This document shows, in pieces, positions 31,733 through 43,260 of a stretch of DNA of 64,000 nucleotides. The stretch comes from Lantana camara. Taxonomy: Eukaryota > Streptophyta > Magnoliopsida > Lamiales > Verbenaceae. Location of the stretch: assembly GCA_037501455.1 (NCBI GenBank), contig CM074855.1, positions 57,853,001-57,917,000 on the forward strand, read 5' to 3'. How positions within the stretch are numbered: position 1 is the first letter of the stretch; each line of letters begins with the position of its first letter. The notes beneath the pieces are model-generated. The model was given only the letters and a program-made list of their open reading frames with translations. It did no database searches and was not told the DNA's origin. A program made the translations under genes and the position numbers.

Positions 31733-32392
31733 TTATCTGACCACCCGATCCATCTCAAGACGTCCACCCAACGGCGAACTCACCACATAACAAGCATTTA
31801 AACACGTAATAGGCAAACACAAAATATCAACTAGTTTACAAGAAATAAAAGAAAGAGTAGCTCCAGGGTCAAATAATGTATGTATGTTCACTTTATGGAT
31901 ACATGCCATACCTTCCACCATAGCATTAGGGTTGGCTTCCACGTCCTGTTCTTCACCCGCAAGGGCATAAGCACGAGCTGGTATCATTGGCCTTGGAGCT
32001 CCCGGTTGATATCCCTGAGTTCTATCTGGACAGGTGTTACCCATGTGTGTTCCTTTCCCGCATATCAAACACTGACCCAACCTTTTTCTGTAAGTGTTGT
32101 ATGAATGAGTAGGGCCCCCACAATACAAACATGGTGGCCTATCTTTTCGTGCATCAGAAGGAGCCGAAAGTACTTGTGGCTTCGGTGGTGTCATTCCTAC
32201 CGCTCGAGGCTTCTTATTCTGCCCCTGGAATGGCTGAGGATTAGGTACCGTAGGCTTTTTTCCTTTACCAAATCGGGATCCTTGCCCCATTTGCGTTCGA
32301 GGAATGGGATCTCTCTTCTTGTATTCCTCTTCTTGCACCAATGTTCTCTGTACCGTATCGGCAAAAGATTCGAATGTACCCCGCATACCCAT
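31733..32392 (-). pseudogene. Y gag C-terminus (zinc knuckles) and protease start
   Basis: CLYCGGPTHSYN... and the canonical CCHC knuckle CLICGKGTHMGNTC are followed without a frame change by protease LFDPGATLSFISC (catalytic aspartate in DPGAT). This shows that gag and protease are one frame in this family, unlike the shifted copy in W. The N-terminal gag part overlaps in another frame, so a frameshift lies near 32390. Confidence 0.9.
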
Positions 32393-33032
32393 GCCGAAGA
32401 TCCTGTTTCAACCCAGCTATAAACTTCTTCGCTTTTCTCTTTTCATCCCGTGTGATGTGGGGTGCATATTTGCCAAGCCTATTGAAAACAGAGAGATAGT
32501 GAGCCACCGTCCGGGTTCCTTGTTTTAAATCCATGAACTCTTGTTTTTTCTTCTCCCGAACAACCTCAGGCACAAAAGCTTCTCTGAATTCTCTTATAAA
32601 AACTTCCCAAGTAACCGTTTCTCCTTCCACTTCAAGCTTCTCCCTAGTACATCCCCACCAATCATAAGCATCTCCATCCAGCTGAAAGATAGCAAATTGA
32701 GCCTTCTCTTGAGATGTAAATTGTCGAATACTGAAAATCCTCTCGATCCTGGTTAACCATCCTTCGGATACCGTATCATCAACAGAACCCGAAAACCTTG
32801 GAGGATTATAACTTAAAAACAATCCATGATGATCTCGTGGATTATTAAGAGGGGCAGCTTGCTGCTCAGCTGGTGGTTGTAAAGGAGGATCTTGAGCTCT
32901 TCTATGTTCGACATAATTATATGTTGCTTCCATAAAATGTTCCATATTCATAGGCGGTTGTGGTGGATTAGGAGAACGATCACGATGATGATGATGTCCC
33001 GGAGATCTTTCCCGATGTCTTTTCGGAGGCAT
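32393..33032 (-). pseudogene. Y gag: capsid
   Basis: Starts at 33032 with MPPKRHRERSPGHHHHRDRSP, a basic N-terminus like W's. The capsid core shows GDAYDWWGCTREKL, VTWEVFIREFREAF and LKQGTRTVAHYLSVFNRLGKYAPH. True homology runs to about 32395 (FIAGLKQDLRH) and then the frame shifts; the tail open to 32265 is out of frame. Confidence 0.9.
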
Positions 33033-33232
33033 CCTGTCAAATCAAACACTAAAATGCATGCTAACTTTAGTCCATGCGTGATAATGCAATGAATTGAATT
33101 AATCACCCAAGTCAAGAATCAAGGCACATTATCAAGAAAAGATACAATTACCCCACATTAACAAGTAATTCCTACAGCCGAACGACCTAGCCGACTCAAC
33201 ACGACACGAGAGCCTAGGTTTTGCAAACTTGG

Positions 33233-33244
33233 GCTCTGATACCA
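33233..33244 (-). promoter_or_regulatory. Primer binding site of Y
   Basis: In sense TGGTATCAGAGC, a perfect initiator-Met tRNA match, 8 nt from the LTR edge at 33253. Confidence 0.93.
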
Positions 33245-34030
33245 CTTAAGGATCTAACGACCCATCTATGAAATTGATTTCCATACACGTGCCAAATCAT
33301 AGCGAACGGGGACAAACACACACTCGCTACGCCAGGTGGGACTAACCCTTAACTAATAACCCCAATAACAACCGAATAGATCTAACAGCGGAAGCAATCA
33401 ATCTATATTCCATCTATTGAGCTATATGATCTATGTACCAACATCTAATATTCAAGTATGTTCAGTGAGGATAATACAAAACATGTATGCTCCAAGTTCA
33501 TATACAATATCCAACAGATCATCAAGCACTAACATATGAGTGCAAAAGGAAAAGAAATGCTAGACACTATGCAAGACTCTCCCAGACTCGTATCCCGCCT
33601 AGCATCTCTCACCTGCAAAAGAACTAAAATAACTCCGGGTTCAGTCTTGGACAGACTGGTGCGTATAAAATAGGCATAATATCATAATAAGGCGGAATTG
33701 AAACACATACATGCAAGTTATAATCCCACACGAGGTTTTAGAATAATTTCCCAAGCGGAAGGATCAAAAGTACAACGAATAGGATTATAACGATCCATTT
33801 TCATTTATTAGGTCATTCGTGAGCCGGCGAGGGGCTAAATCTCCAACCTTCACCTTGTGTATCATTATCATTCATTCATTAGTTATGATACAAACATTCT
33901 TTCATGCTCATTAATTCGATCATTCATATACTACTTCTTTCTCTGGTTAGTGGACGGGACTGCAAGGCCCAAACACTCATTCATTGATGCTAGAGGCGTA
34001 CATGAATCCCCAAAAGCTCGGCTCCCATCT

Positions 34031-34140
34031 TTCACTAATCTCTTAGTGAAGTCCGGGGTTACCGTAGTTTGGTGAAACTAGCATACATGGATCCCCGTCA
34101 GCCCAAGATTCCCCGGATCATCAAGTACACTAAGTTCCAG
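34031..34140 (-). other. Conserved structured core, Y right LTR
   Basis: TTCACTA-ATCTCT-TAGTGAA (34031-34050) is a perfect 7-bp stem-loop, in sense with loop AGAGAT. CCGTCAGCCC (about 34096-34105) is the antisense of the invariant GGGCTGACGG. The surrounding long stem (about 34073-34085 with 34124-34136) keeps nine Watson-Crick and two wobble pairs. Confidence 0.62.
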
Positions 34141-34738
34141 GGCCCCCATTCATTGTGATCATTCATTTCTCGCCAAAACATTTGGTAGGATTTATAAAAT
34201 AAAGGCTTTACATTTGAAAACATTGACTCCTAAAAACTCGATATACATATAAATATACTTTGGCCGAAACCTTTCACATTAGGATACGTTGGGTCAATAT
34301 TTTAGCTAATAGAAGAAAAACCCACCTGATAGACAAAGGAACCCAACAAAGACCTCACTACCTGGTCTCGTCTCCCACTGGATCAATATCTGTGTGACAA
34401 AAGTAGTGTGAGACTCAATATGACCACTCTTGATGCTCGACAATGCAATGACATGTTATGAAATGTATAAAATGCTATAACATGGCTAAATATGATCATG
34501 AATGTCATGGAATTCAATTAAATACATAATTAGTCAAGTTTCATTCAATATAGGGAAAACCCGTATTCATACACGTTCATGATTTCATAACATTAATTAT
34601 TGCCTTCACATAGCTTTTAAGGCCATACATCGATCATAATGCATTGCTAAATAGACTCACGTTGCATATAATTCACAATTACGAACAACAAACATAATAT
34701 AAACAATAAAAGAGTTCCTCAAAGCTGCCAATTCAAAT

Positions 34739-34951
34739 GACATGGTCGTGTTGCATTTTTCAAAGAGTTGGACACGGCCGTGTCCAAATTTTAGAAAATA
34801 ATTTACCCAAGGCGAACATGTGACACGGCCGTGTTGAGTTTTCAAACCATTTGGACACGGCCGTGTCCGATTTTTAGAAAATATTTCTCACAAGTCGAAC
34901 GATCAACACGGGCGTGTCCATTTTCAGTTCAATGTCGACACGGCCGTGTTG
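34739..34951 (-). repeat. Hairpin array of Y right LTR, six units
   Basis: Palindromes based on ACACGGCCGTGT: a degenerate one at about 34740-34751, the perfect 20-bp TTGGACACGGCCGTGTCCAA (34768-34787), 34823-34834, GGACACGGCCGTGTCC (34853-34868), ACACGGGCGTGT (34906-34917) and 34938-34949. AT-rich spacers of about 25-40 bp separate them. Confidence 0.9.
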
Positions 34952-36151
34952 ACCTTTCTTCTTTAGACGAAAAATAGAGCAGAAGCTCTGTTCTACGAGG
35001 GAAAAACTTTGGCAAAACAAGGCAGCAACAAGGAAGCCCTTAAATAGCACTTAGGCATGAAATTTTAACATCAAACTCAAGCAAATCTTACAACTCAATC
35101 ATATACATAAGAATTCATGCACAAAGTTAGCAAAAGATCACCCAAACTTAAGCTTTCAATCATGGAGGTTTCAAGCTCCTTTCGTGGCAATTCATATAAT
35201 AGTCACCCAACTTTAAACTTAAGCATGTTGGAATGATAGGAAGCTTATCAGAATCATCTTTCTTGCATAAATTCTCAAATTAAACCATGAAAAACCAATG
35301 ATCAAAATCAAACCCTATACAAGCCATTCATACCCTTATTCAAAACATATGTATTCTCAACTCCTAACAAGCTTCACATGGATGAAAAGGTAGAGGAAAA
35401 GATAGAGTTACAAATCCTATCTTACCTTGGAAGAAGAATGGAAGATGGGTTGGTCTTGAGCTCAAGGTTTGGTGATCAAAGATGGAGGTTTTCTTGGGAG
35501 CTTTTCTTGCTTCTTGGAGAGATGAATTGACCGATTAAAATGGAAGCATGAGAAATGAATGAGAAGCAATCTTTGACATCTAGAAGCATTCGGGTAGGAG
35601 TCGGGTCGATCCAAATCTGGTTTGTTTGAGAAAATGGTTCAAAACAAATTATAAGTTCGAGGTTATTGAAATGCTCATCGGTCAAGGCTCAAACGATATC
35701 GAAAAAGTATAAGGTCATGTTCAAGGTTAGGGATGGTCGAAACAAGTTCAACGTCGAAGACGGATCTCGATTTCGAGGTCCGGAGCTCAAGATATTGCGA
35801 AAACCGTTCAGGGTTGCCTATTATTCAAAGAGGTCCCTAAACTTTCAAAAAGTGGCTATTATGCCCAACGCTCAATTTTCAATTGAGTCCAAAACATTTA
35901 AATAAGTTGCAATTAAGCCCTCGGATCACACGAATCATATAATTTCATTCAATTAACACCAAATTCACGAAATTCTCGTTTTCATGAATCCATTTATGCA
36001 TTCATAGCTCACATGGGAATTCATATAAAATTTAGACAAGTAATTCAAATTATAAACAAGTTTAAACAATTAACCAAAATGTAAAATCGCATACTTAAAT
36101 TAAATACGCACGTAACACTTACCTGCACGTGTGAAAACACGGGGCGTTACA

Positions 36152-36989
36152 TCTTGAGCCTTTGGTGTACAGCCGAGGAGGGCACTTGTGGTTTCAGAAC
36201 CCCTTATAATATGTCTGTTCTGGATGGTTAGGGCCAACGCGAGGCTCTTCCATCACTGGAGTTGAGGAGGGATTTATTTCTATATTACCGTTTGTTCTAT
36301 TATGAGGAGTAAAGGTTGGAAGCTCGTACTCGTCGAGTACATGTTATGATCTGTTATGGGAATCATGAATTAGAATAAGGTTTTCGAAAATGCTTTCTAA
36401 GTATAAATATAAGTTTGTTTTCAAATGTTTTATCTTTTAGTTACAAGTTCTTTTAGCTTGAGCTAGGCGGAAGTGAGTCTTCTGAGTCACACTTGTCAGT
36501 TTAGTGGTGTTAGGATGCATTTGTTGCATACTCTACTTATGTTATGTATTTATGTTTCACACTTGGAGATTATGTTTTATGCTTTACTTAGACTTAACCC
36601 GTGTGGGGTTAGTATGTTAGTACTTGGATGTTATTAGATACTTTGTTGATACCTATGTTGTTTTATTATGTTATGATGACTTGATATTCGGGATTAGGTA
36701 TCTATGCTAGTTAAACCCGTCACCTGCTATGTATGATGATATTCGGGACTAGGTATCTATGCTAGTTGAACCCGTCACTCATTTTGTAAGTTATTTAATC
36801 GCTTCCGCTATTTGTTGATGATTGTTTAAATTGCGTCCGCGCTCTGAGTTTGTTGAGTTTGTCCGCCTAGCCTAGAGTGTGAGTTGGTCTCCCGTTCGCT
36901 ATGATTCGGATGGCCATGGACTTCCTATTTCATGACTGGGTCTGGGTCCTAGTGTGGGGGATGTGATATCCTCCGTCTGGGGTGCCACA
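36152..36989 (+). mobile_element. LTR E, 3' part
   Basis: A gypsy-type LTR of the C/B kind. Its start here matches LTR C from 3104 (TCTTGAGCC), and it carries two TGCTAGTTGAACCCGTCAC-type repeats (about 36686-36778), GCTAGGCGGA (36462-36471) with perfect partner TCCGCCTAGC (36862-36871), and the end GGGTGCCACA-like at 36989. The acceptor region is altered (TTACAAG instead of TTGCAG). The 5' part lies beyond element Y, left of the window. GCAAG (36990-36994) is the candidate target duplication. Confidence 0.78.
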
Positions 36990-37246
36990 GCAAGTTTAAT
37001 TTTAATAATGTTATTAATAACTGCTCTAACAATATCTGATTTTTCTCGTGCGAGGATTTGAACGTGGAAGTTCTCAAGGATGATAGACAGTTTCTTCACC
37101 TCCGCATTGACTGGAAATCTACTAACAGATCGTACAATATAACCATTATATATGTACACTGTAACACAATTGCTACAAGAGAAATTTGGGAGTCTTTTCC
37201 GGAGAAGGATACAACTAGAGTTCCATGGCAAATCGGGGGTGATTTC
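36990..37246 (+). pseudogene. LINE (L1-type) endonuclease domain, first fragment
   Basis: From about 37040 the frame encodes FLHLRIDWKSTNRSYNITIIYVH... ending in WQIGGDF, typical of the apurinic-like (EEP) endonuclease of plant L1 elements that nicks the target DNA. An in-frame TGA lies near 37037. The fragment stops at the solo LTR. The GGDFN motif is completed by the first codon after it, in the same frame, because the LTR plus one target duplication is 2079 bp, a multiple of three. The 5' end of the LINE is missing, and LTR E abuts it. Confidence 0.85.
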
Positions 37247-39320
37247 TGTTGGGAATAGTGCCCTAGAAAGCTTGTATGCTTTGGGACTTTCCCTATATCA
37301 CAAACAATCTTTGAATAATATACGAATGATTGTAATCATAGGTGAACACTTCTTACGTGCCATTACGTGTTTTGAGTGTTTCCATTACGTTTGCACGACT
37401 AGAACTCCCCTAATCCGATGAGGTCGTTAACAACTTTGTCATTATGGGAATGACACATGAAACAAGTCGTTAACTCCATAGGCGAGGATTAGAAACTTCT
37501 CCAAGTCAATGAGGTCGACAGATAGTGGGAGTATCGACTTTGCCTCTATTAAGACTTACTTGTGTAGTTATGCGTTAAGAAGGATCATCCTATTTCATGG
37601 GGTGTAAAGTGCATAAGTTGATGCGTATACAATACACAAGGGTGCTTGTTGTAAGAAAAAGTTCACTGAGAGTGCCCCGCGTGAGAAGATACCTAAATGG
37701 GAAAGGACGTTACTAGAACATCTAGATTAGGAAATATCTCACATGTCAATGACGTGAGGAATTAATCCTTAGACTTGAGATTCCACATTGTCTCATATGA
37801 TCTAACTCTATAATCTTTGATATAGGCTCAAAAGCGTGTCGCCATATAGACACCTGAATCACGACCTATGTTGGCATTACACAAGTGGCATATGGGAATT
37901 GTTGCAATCAATAAAGGACCTACACTTGTTGTAGGCAAGGTGATCTCTTATTATACAAGTTATTCATGTTCTATCCTAAAATCCTTGCGCAAGGTGGTTA
38001 GATGAAGACATCAAGAAAATGGGGTTTTCTTCGATTGAGATCAAATGGAATATGAAGTGAACTTTGTTTTAAGATTAAGGTTAGTGGGGCTCTCTATATT
38101 CCCATGCCCTAGATCTTAATTGAGAAATAGAATGGTAGGAGGATTGTATCCCACATGGTGTCAGTGACTGAAAGGTTCTTTCGAATATACATTCACATTT
38201 CGGGTAGGGGTCACACACCTGTTGCTAGACTATGGTGGTGTGATCTGTGAGGTAATTAATTAATAAAGTGTATTAATTGATTAGGCTCACTGCTAACTGA
38301 AATTGAACCTAGAGGGCTACACACAAATACCGGGTTTAAAGGGTATTGTTAGAAAGATCAAATAATTGATCGAAACAAGACCACACCTGTATTGTACACG
38401 TGTGGGAGTCAAGAGTGTATTTAGACGCGTGACTCCAATTACAGAATTGGATCATGTGTTAATTAATTGCAGAATTAATTATTAAGTTCAAATATAATTA
38501 TTTGGAGAATTAATTATATAGCCAAAATCTAATTAATTGGAGAGTTAATTTTAGCCCGTTAGAATTAATTAATGGATTAATTCTAAAGCCCTTGAAAGAA
38601 TTAACTCTAAGTATTTAATTATTTGCATGTTCTAATTTGATTAGAATAAAGAAATAAATAAATATCTTCTATTTTATTATTCTAAATAAATTATTAATTC
38701 TAATATGATTAGAATAAATATTATTAGAATAAGATGTTTAATTATTATTGGAATAATTAAATATTCCTAATTAGTAGGAACACTCTTTCTAGGAGGAATA
38801 GATATCTTATTTTGAATAAGAATCCTATTACTTGGAGAGAAAGAAAACAGAAGAAAAGTCAAAATAGGAGACCTTCTCCTACAAGAAAAGAGGTTCGAAC
38901 CCTAGCCTATAAAGGGACTAGGGGTTCGAGAATTTGGGGCTTTACGCGTGATGTAGGATTCACTCCCAACCTACAAGGAATTTTGGTGATAATTCTCTAG
39001 CTCTCTTTTCTCGTTTTTGTTTCTTTAATACGCATGTTATAGTACTAGCATACTCACTAACATGATTTGAATCTAGGTTAGTGTGGATTAATACTCTAGA
39101 GGATTTCTACTTTGGAATCTTAAAGAAAGAATCGATCTACAAACGGGGATTCATGTCGCATGAAGAACGTTTGAGGGCGGCTTAAAACGTTTCAAGAAAG
39201 CTTCAATTGTTGTAAGTTTCTTTTAATCCCAATTTGTTTTGAAACGAACATTGCAAGATCATGACCCTTTTTGGAAAGAAATTTAAACTTTCGTTGCTTT
39301 AACTCTGTTGTTTTCCCACA
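37247..39320 (+). mobile_element. Solo LTR of a copia element (2074 bp)
   Basis: It starts TGTTGGGAATAGTGCCC and ends GTTTTCCCACA. Flanked by the perfect target duplication ATTTC (37242-37246 and 39321-39325), with no PBS, PPT or coding sequence inside, so it arose by recombination between two LTRs. The ends match the minus-strand copia LTR at 59494-61447 (reverse complement TGTTAGGAATAGTGCCCTAG). It contains a G-box CACGTG (38397-38402) and a TATA box (38908-38914). Confidence 0.93.
38908..38914 (+). promoter_or_regulatory. TATA box of the solo copia LTR
   Basis: CCTATAAAGGGAC matches the canonical plant TATA consensus (TATAAAG). It lies about 500 bp downstream of a G-box, as in the related LTR at 59494-61447. 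Confidence 0.6.
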
Positions 39321-39325
39321 ATTTC

Positions 39326-39818
39326 AACACTGTTACTTCTCTAGCTGAAACGAAAAATGCCTTGGATCATTACTTTCAAACTATGAATGAATTTAATGAG
39401 TTTATTAATGACAGTGGTCTTATAGAACCTACATTCGACGGATCGCCTTACACTTGGATAAATAAGCGAGTCTGGAAATGCTTAGATAGGACCTTGGTTA
39501 GTGAAGCTTGGTGTGAACTTTATCCTCATACCAACGTCAAACATCTTGCAAAGGGATCGTCGGAACATTGCCCTCTACTCCTGCACATGAATGATAACAT
39601 CCAATCTCATCTTGTAGCCTTCACATTTCAGGATATGTGTCTTAGGCATCATAATTTAAAGTCGACGGTGATTGAAAACTGGAACCTACTAATTGGGAGC
39701 TATGGGTTGAGAAAATTGGCGGATAAGCATAAACCCCTCAAGTCTCATCTCAGATGGTGGAACAAATGCATCTTTGGTAACGTGTTTGATAAACTTAAAG
39801 AGGCGGAGCAAGCAGAAT
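39326..39818 (+). pseudogene. LINE (L1-type) endonuclease domain, second fragment
   Basis: Continues in frame from 37246 with NTVTSLAETKNALDHYFQ, then GSPYTWINKRVWKCLDRTL and KGSSEHCPLLL (the SDHxP-like motif, with E for D). This is the C-terminal half of the endonuclease, followed by the linker that precedes reverse transcriptase (LRWWNKCIFGNVFDKLKEAE). Similarity stops near 39818, where GC-rich unrelated sequence begins. Reverse transcriptase is absent. The apparent frame to 40042 past that point is not LINE. Confidence 0.85.
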
Positions 39819-40677
39819 TGCGCGCATATGTACGCGCATGGGCCGGCAAGCCGCCGTCCCATCATACCGCAACCCGTACACGCAGACGTAGGGCGCTGCT
39901 GCGCGCCATTCCGTCCCCCTTGCCGGGATCTCCCACCCGCGTCTCGCACACTGGCGCACGAGAGCGCGCCTCCCGCAGGCCGTCCCGAGACTTCGTTTTT
40001 ATTTTGTGTTTTTCCAGTTTCCTAAAACCACGTAAAATCTGATTTTATTTTAAATTTTGATTTTATTCAAAAATTAATTATTTATTGGAAGTAATTATTA
40101 AATTTTTGATTTTTTTGAATTAAAGTCAAGTTCTTATTTTTCGAGAAAATATTAAATATCACTTTGAATGATATTTTTGACAAAAATTTAATTATGAATT
40201 AATTGTGGTTTTGTCAAATTGATCCGGATTTGATTTTGAATAAATTCTTGAATAATGAACTAAAATTCAAATTACTTAAGTTATTGGAACTTGAAGTTAA
40301 GGGAATTTCAAATTTAGTCGGTAAATTTAAATTTCAAGCGGCTTATGCTATTTTAGGTGATCATGGGTTAGTCTTATGAATGTTTTAATTTATGCATATG
40401 GATGCTTTCAATTGGGCTCGGAGACCCATAGTTGCGTTATTTCAATTAGGGTTGGAGCCCTACTTATGTGCGCGCTTTGTTTGATTTATTATGTGGCTTT
40501 GATTATTATTATTTTTAGGTCGGGGTATACCCCGTGTATTTGTCTATGGTCAATATGAAGATTGAGCCATATTAATTTATGTAAAGAGAGTAGAACTTAG
40601 GAAGTGAGGTTTTCTTTTCATTTTGGAGACAAACACCCAATGAGCAGGATGGATCCACAAATCAAGGAGAAAGGCAC
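39819..40677 (+). other. Unassigned sequence between LINE and element D
   Basis: It begins with TGCGCG..CGCGCA (39819-39838, perfect 6-bp stem), has a GC-rich patch to about 39995, then very AT-rich sequence to about 40340 and a hairpin cluster (40413-40571). A TG start at 39819 would fit the edge of another LTR element into which D inserted, but I recognise no family, PBS or coding domain. Confidence 0.4.
40413..40571 (+). repeat. Cluster of four hairpins
   Basis: TGGG-CTCGGAGA-CCCA (40413-40428, weak), TAGGGT-TGGA-GCCCTA (40447-40462), the perfect palindrome CGGGGTATACCCCG (40521-40534) and TATGGTCAAT-ATGAAG-ATTGAGCCATA (40545-40571, ten pairs with one bulge). Confidence 0.6.
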
Positions 40678-42144
40678 TGTGACGCCCCAGTTTTTTCATA
40701 GGTTTGAGCATGACGTATTTGTTTACCAATATGTGTAATTTAATTAATGATATATGCTTCATTATTGATTTTATTAATTGATCGTGAATTCTTGTGACGT
40801 TTGAGCATGTGTGTTTATGTTTGATGTCGTTGCTATTCGGTTGATTTCTGTTTTTCGTGAAAACTTGGCATGAGTGAAATATGTGACTTATAATTATGTT
40901 TATATGCTCGTTGCATGATTTTATTCTCGTATGTGTGTGTTTTGGATTCGTTTGTGTGATCGGAACCGAAAAGGGGGCTAAAGAGCATTTAGCTCACCTT
41001 GTGTTCCGGGCGGCATATCCTGAGCTCGGGAACTCGGAATCGAGTTCCGTCACCTCCATTGGATCCGGATCGACGAATTGGAGACAATGGTACAAGCCTC
41101 ATATCTGTATAAGATTAATTGGATTGCCAAATTTTAACCGAAACAAGTCCCTTGCGCCAAAAATGACAAATAATAGTTATTTCACGTTTACGGACCTATC
41201 CCAACGTACCTAGACCCTAACCATTAACCTATACCCACTGGCACACTCTCTATCTCCCCCATATCAGCCCCCCCACCGAACTAAACCCCCTCTCACTCAC
41301 CAAACTCAGCCAAAATGGAGAGAGAAAGAAAAAGAAAGAAGGAAAGAAGAAAGAAGAAGGAGAACTATTCAACCCTTGGGTATTTGAGCTCATACCCCCT
41401 CCATTTCTCCTCCAAATTGAATGGTAAGACCATAATTGTGTTGTAAATCTCCTCATAGTCATTTTGAGTTACGTTTTGCATGATTTCTCCAAGTGATGAG
41501 CATGTATTGGCATATGGGGTGAATAGTGAGGGTTTGGGAGAAATTGATGATTCTAGCCTGCTTCCTTGTGGATTCTTTTGGTATGAAGTATGTATATTGC
41601 TCCTAAGATGTCATTTGTGATATGTATGAAATTGTTTTAGGTATTGGATTAGGATTCATGACTTTGCCATTTAAGAAATTGAAGAGATTGTATGATTTTG
41701 TTCCAATTTCATTCCTTGCTTGAATCGTTGCTTCTTTGGACGTTTATATGGCTTGTAATGCATGAATTCTTGCTACCTTAACTTACCTATGTGTGTTAAT
41801 TTGATGTTTATATGGTCTAGCATGAGTTTTTCCCTGCTTGTTGTGTGTTTTTCGCCACTGACCTAAATCCGCGAGGGGGTAGATTTGAGGCAGAAACTTT
41901 GGATCCTTCCCTGTTTTCTGACTGAGATTGTTTTGTCCCGTTTACATTCATACGAACTCGGATTGATCTGATTTTTTAACCCTTGGAAACCTCTTGAAGT
42001 CTATAACATCCTCCAATTATAATCAACTCAATATCTTTCCTCAATTGTGAGTTGTGATTGTTTGAAAATTGTGTCGCCACTTCGCCGAACTTCTGCATTG
42101 GCCCAAACTTCAAACCTACGCCATTTTCACCTCGCTTTGAACCA
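40678..42144 (+). mobile_element. 5' LTR of element D, piece left of X
   Basis: It starts TGTGACGCCCCAG. The second LTR at 58688 matches it base for base apart from scattered changes. It contains a purine-rich stretch (about 41313-41361), a donor-like AATG|GTAAGA at 41424 and a hairpin CCTAAATC..GATTTGAGG (about 41864-41894). It ends in AACCA (42140-42144), the left target duplication of X. GGCAC (40673-40677) would be D's own left flank; its partner is outside the window. Confidence 0.88.
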
Positions 42145-43150
42145 TGTAGCACCCACCACGATAGGCGCCACAACCCCCGCACTACAAGTCTAGTCCACAT
42201 AAGAAATGGATAGTTCAAGTATGGACTGGACTCATAGCGAACGAGTGACAAAACAAAAATATCCTGGCTAGGCGGAATCTAACCCTGAACCAATTAAATC
42301 AGAATACCAAAGCATATTGCGAAAGCATCAGAGCCAAACATGAATTTCAATAATGGCTACAAGCCCAATACATATCATAAACATAAATTAAATCAGACAT
42401 GCAACCTAACAACGGGTTCAACTAAACACGCAACCTGTCCCGAATCAAATCCAATAATCAAAATTGGCACCGAGGCCTAAATTCATAATGAGATACAATT
42501 AATTTCATAATAATGTGAAATGTGACTCAAGTGAACAAGTGACTCGAACAAACATGATAAGACTCGACTCCCGCCTAGCTAAACCTGCAAGAACTGAGAG
42601 AGTGAAAAGAGGGATCAGTCTCTAGAAGACTGAGTGAGCTGGGGCTATACATATAATATAGAAACATGCGCATGCAAGCCATAAATCCCGAGCAAAGTTT
42701 TATTTGAAGTTAGTTCCCTCGAAGGGCTAGAAATTAAGTAAGCAATGCTCGAACTTTACGACTAATTCATATTAAATTCATTTAAGTTCATAATTCATAC
42801 ATAAACATCAAGGCTCGGCGAGTGAGCGTGCATTATCTCCAACCAAACTCCGACCGTGTACGACAAATATCATCAATATATTAAATAGGTGATCATGCAA
42901 TATATCATAATACACACAGATCATATATCATATCCTAAATCATATTCGTTTGGGCAATCCGTGTCCCGGCCTTCCCGCACGGTGCCTATCAATCATAACA
43001 TATTCATAATCATACTCATAATCATAATCATAAAATGAGTTCCAACCTTCTTCCTCCGGTTGGTGGACAGGTTAGCTAGACCTGAACACCGGTCCATACA
43101 TAGGCACAATGAGGGTACATGAATCCCTCAAAGGCACTCGGCTCCCATTT

Positions 43151-43260
43151 CCCGCCAAATCTCCTAGCGAGGTCCGGAGTCGCCGTTAGTTTGGTTGGGA
43201 CTAGTATATGGGATCCCCGTCAGCCCTTGCTTCCTCGGTTAGCCACATATACTAAGTCCC
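43151..43260 (-). other. Conserved structured core, X 3' LTR
   Basis: GGGACTAGTATATG (43197-43210) pairs with CATATACTAAGTCCC (43246-43260) with one bulge. In A' the same stem is TACATG/CATGTA and in D TGTGAG/CTCACA. Upstream, the CTA-GGAGAT hairpin (about 43152-43172) has seven pairs with one bulge and one wobble. An identical structure lies at 50385-50494 in the other LTR. Confidence 0.65.

Larger units (their letters stand above)
33253..36151 (-). mobile_element. Right (5') LTR of Y (2899 bp)
   Basis: The same LTR type as A': the first 150 bp match the reverse complement of 8860-8990. Its terminus (TCTAACGACCC) is abnormal: about 40 bp present in LTR A' between GGGTGCTACA and TATGAAAT are replaced by a few bases. 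The putative intron is 33613-35425 (CCAAG|GTAAG to TTTGCAG|GT). The CAGTCT-TGGAC-AGACTG hairpin lies at 33642-33658. The GCTAGGCGGGA partner arms (33331-33341, 33593-33603) have one mismatch and one wobble. It is followed by TCTTG (36152-36156), where LTR E resumes. Confidence 0.88.

Noticed and set aside
39819..40042. Extension of the LINE reading frame to 40042
   Set aside because: Residues after about 39818 are arginine/proline-rich and unlike L1 proteins; sequence composition changes abruptly at that point.
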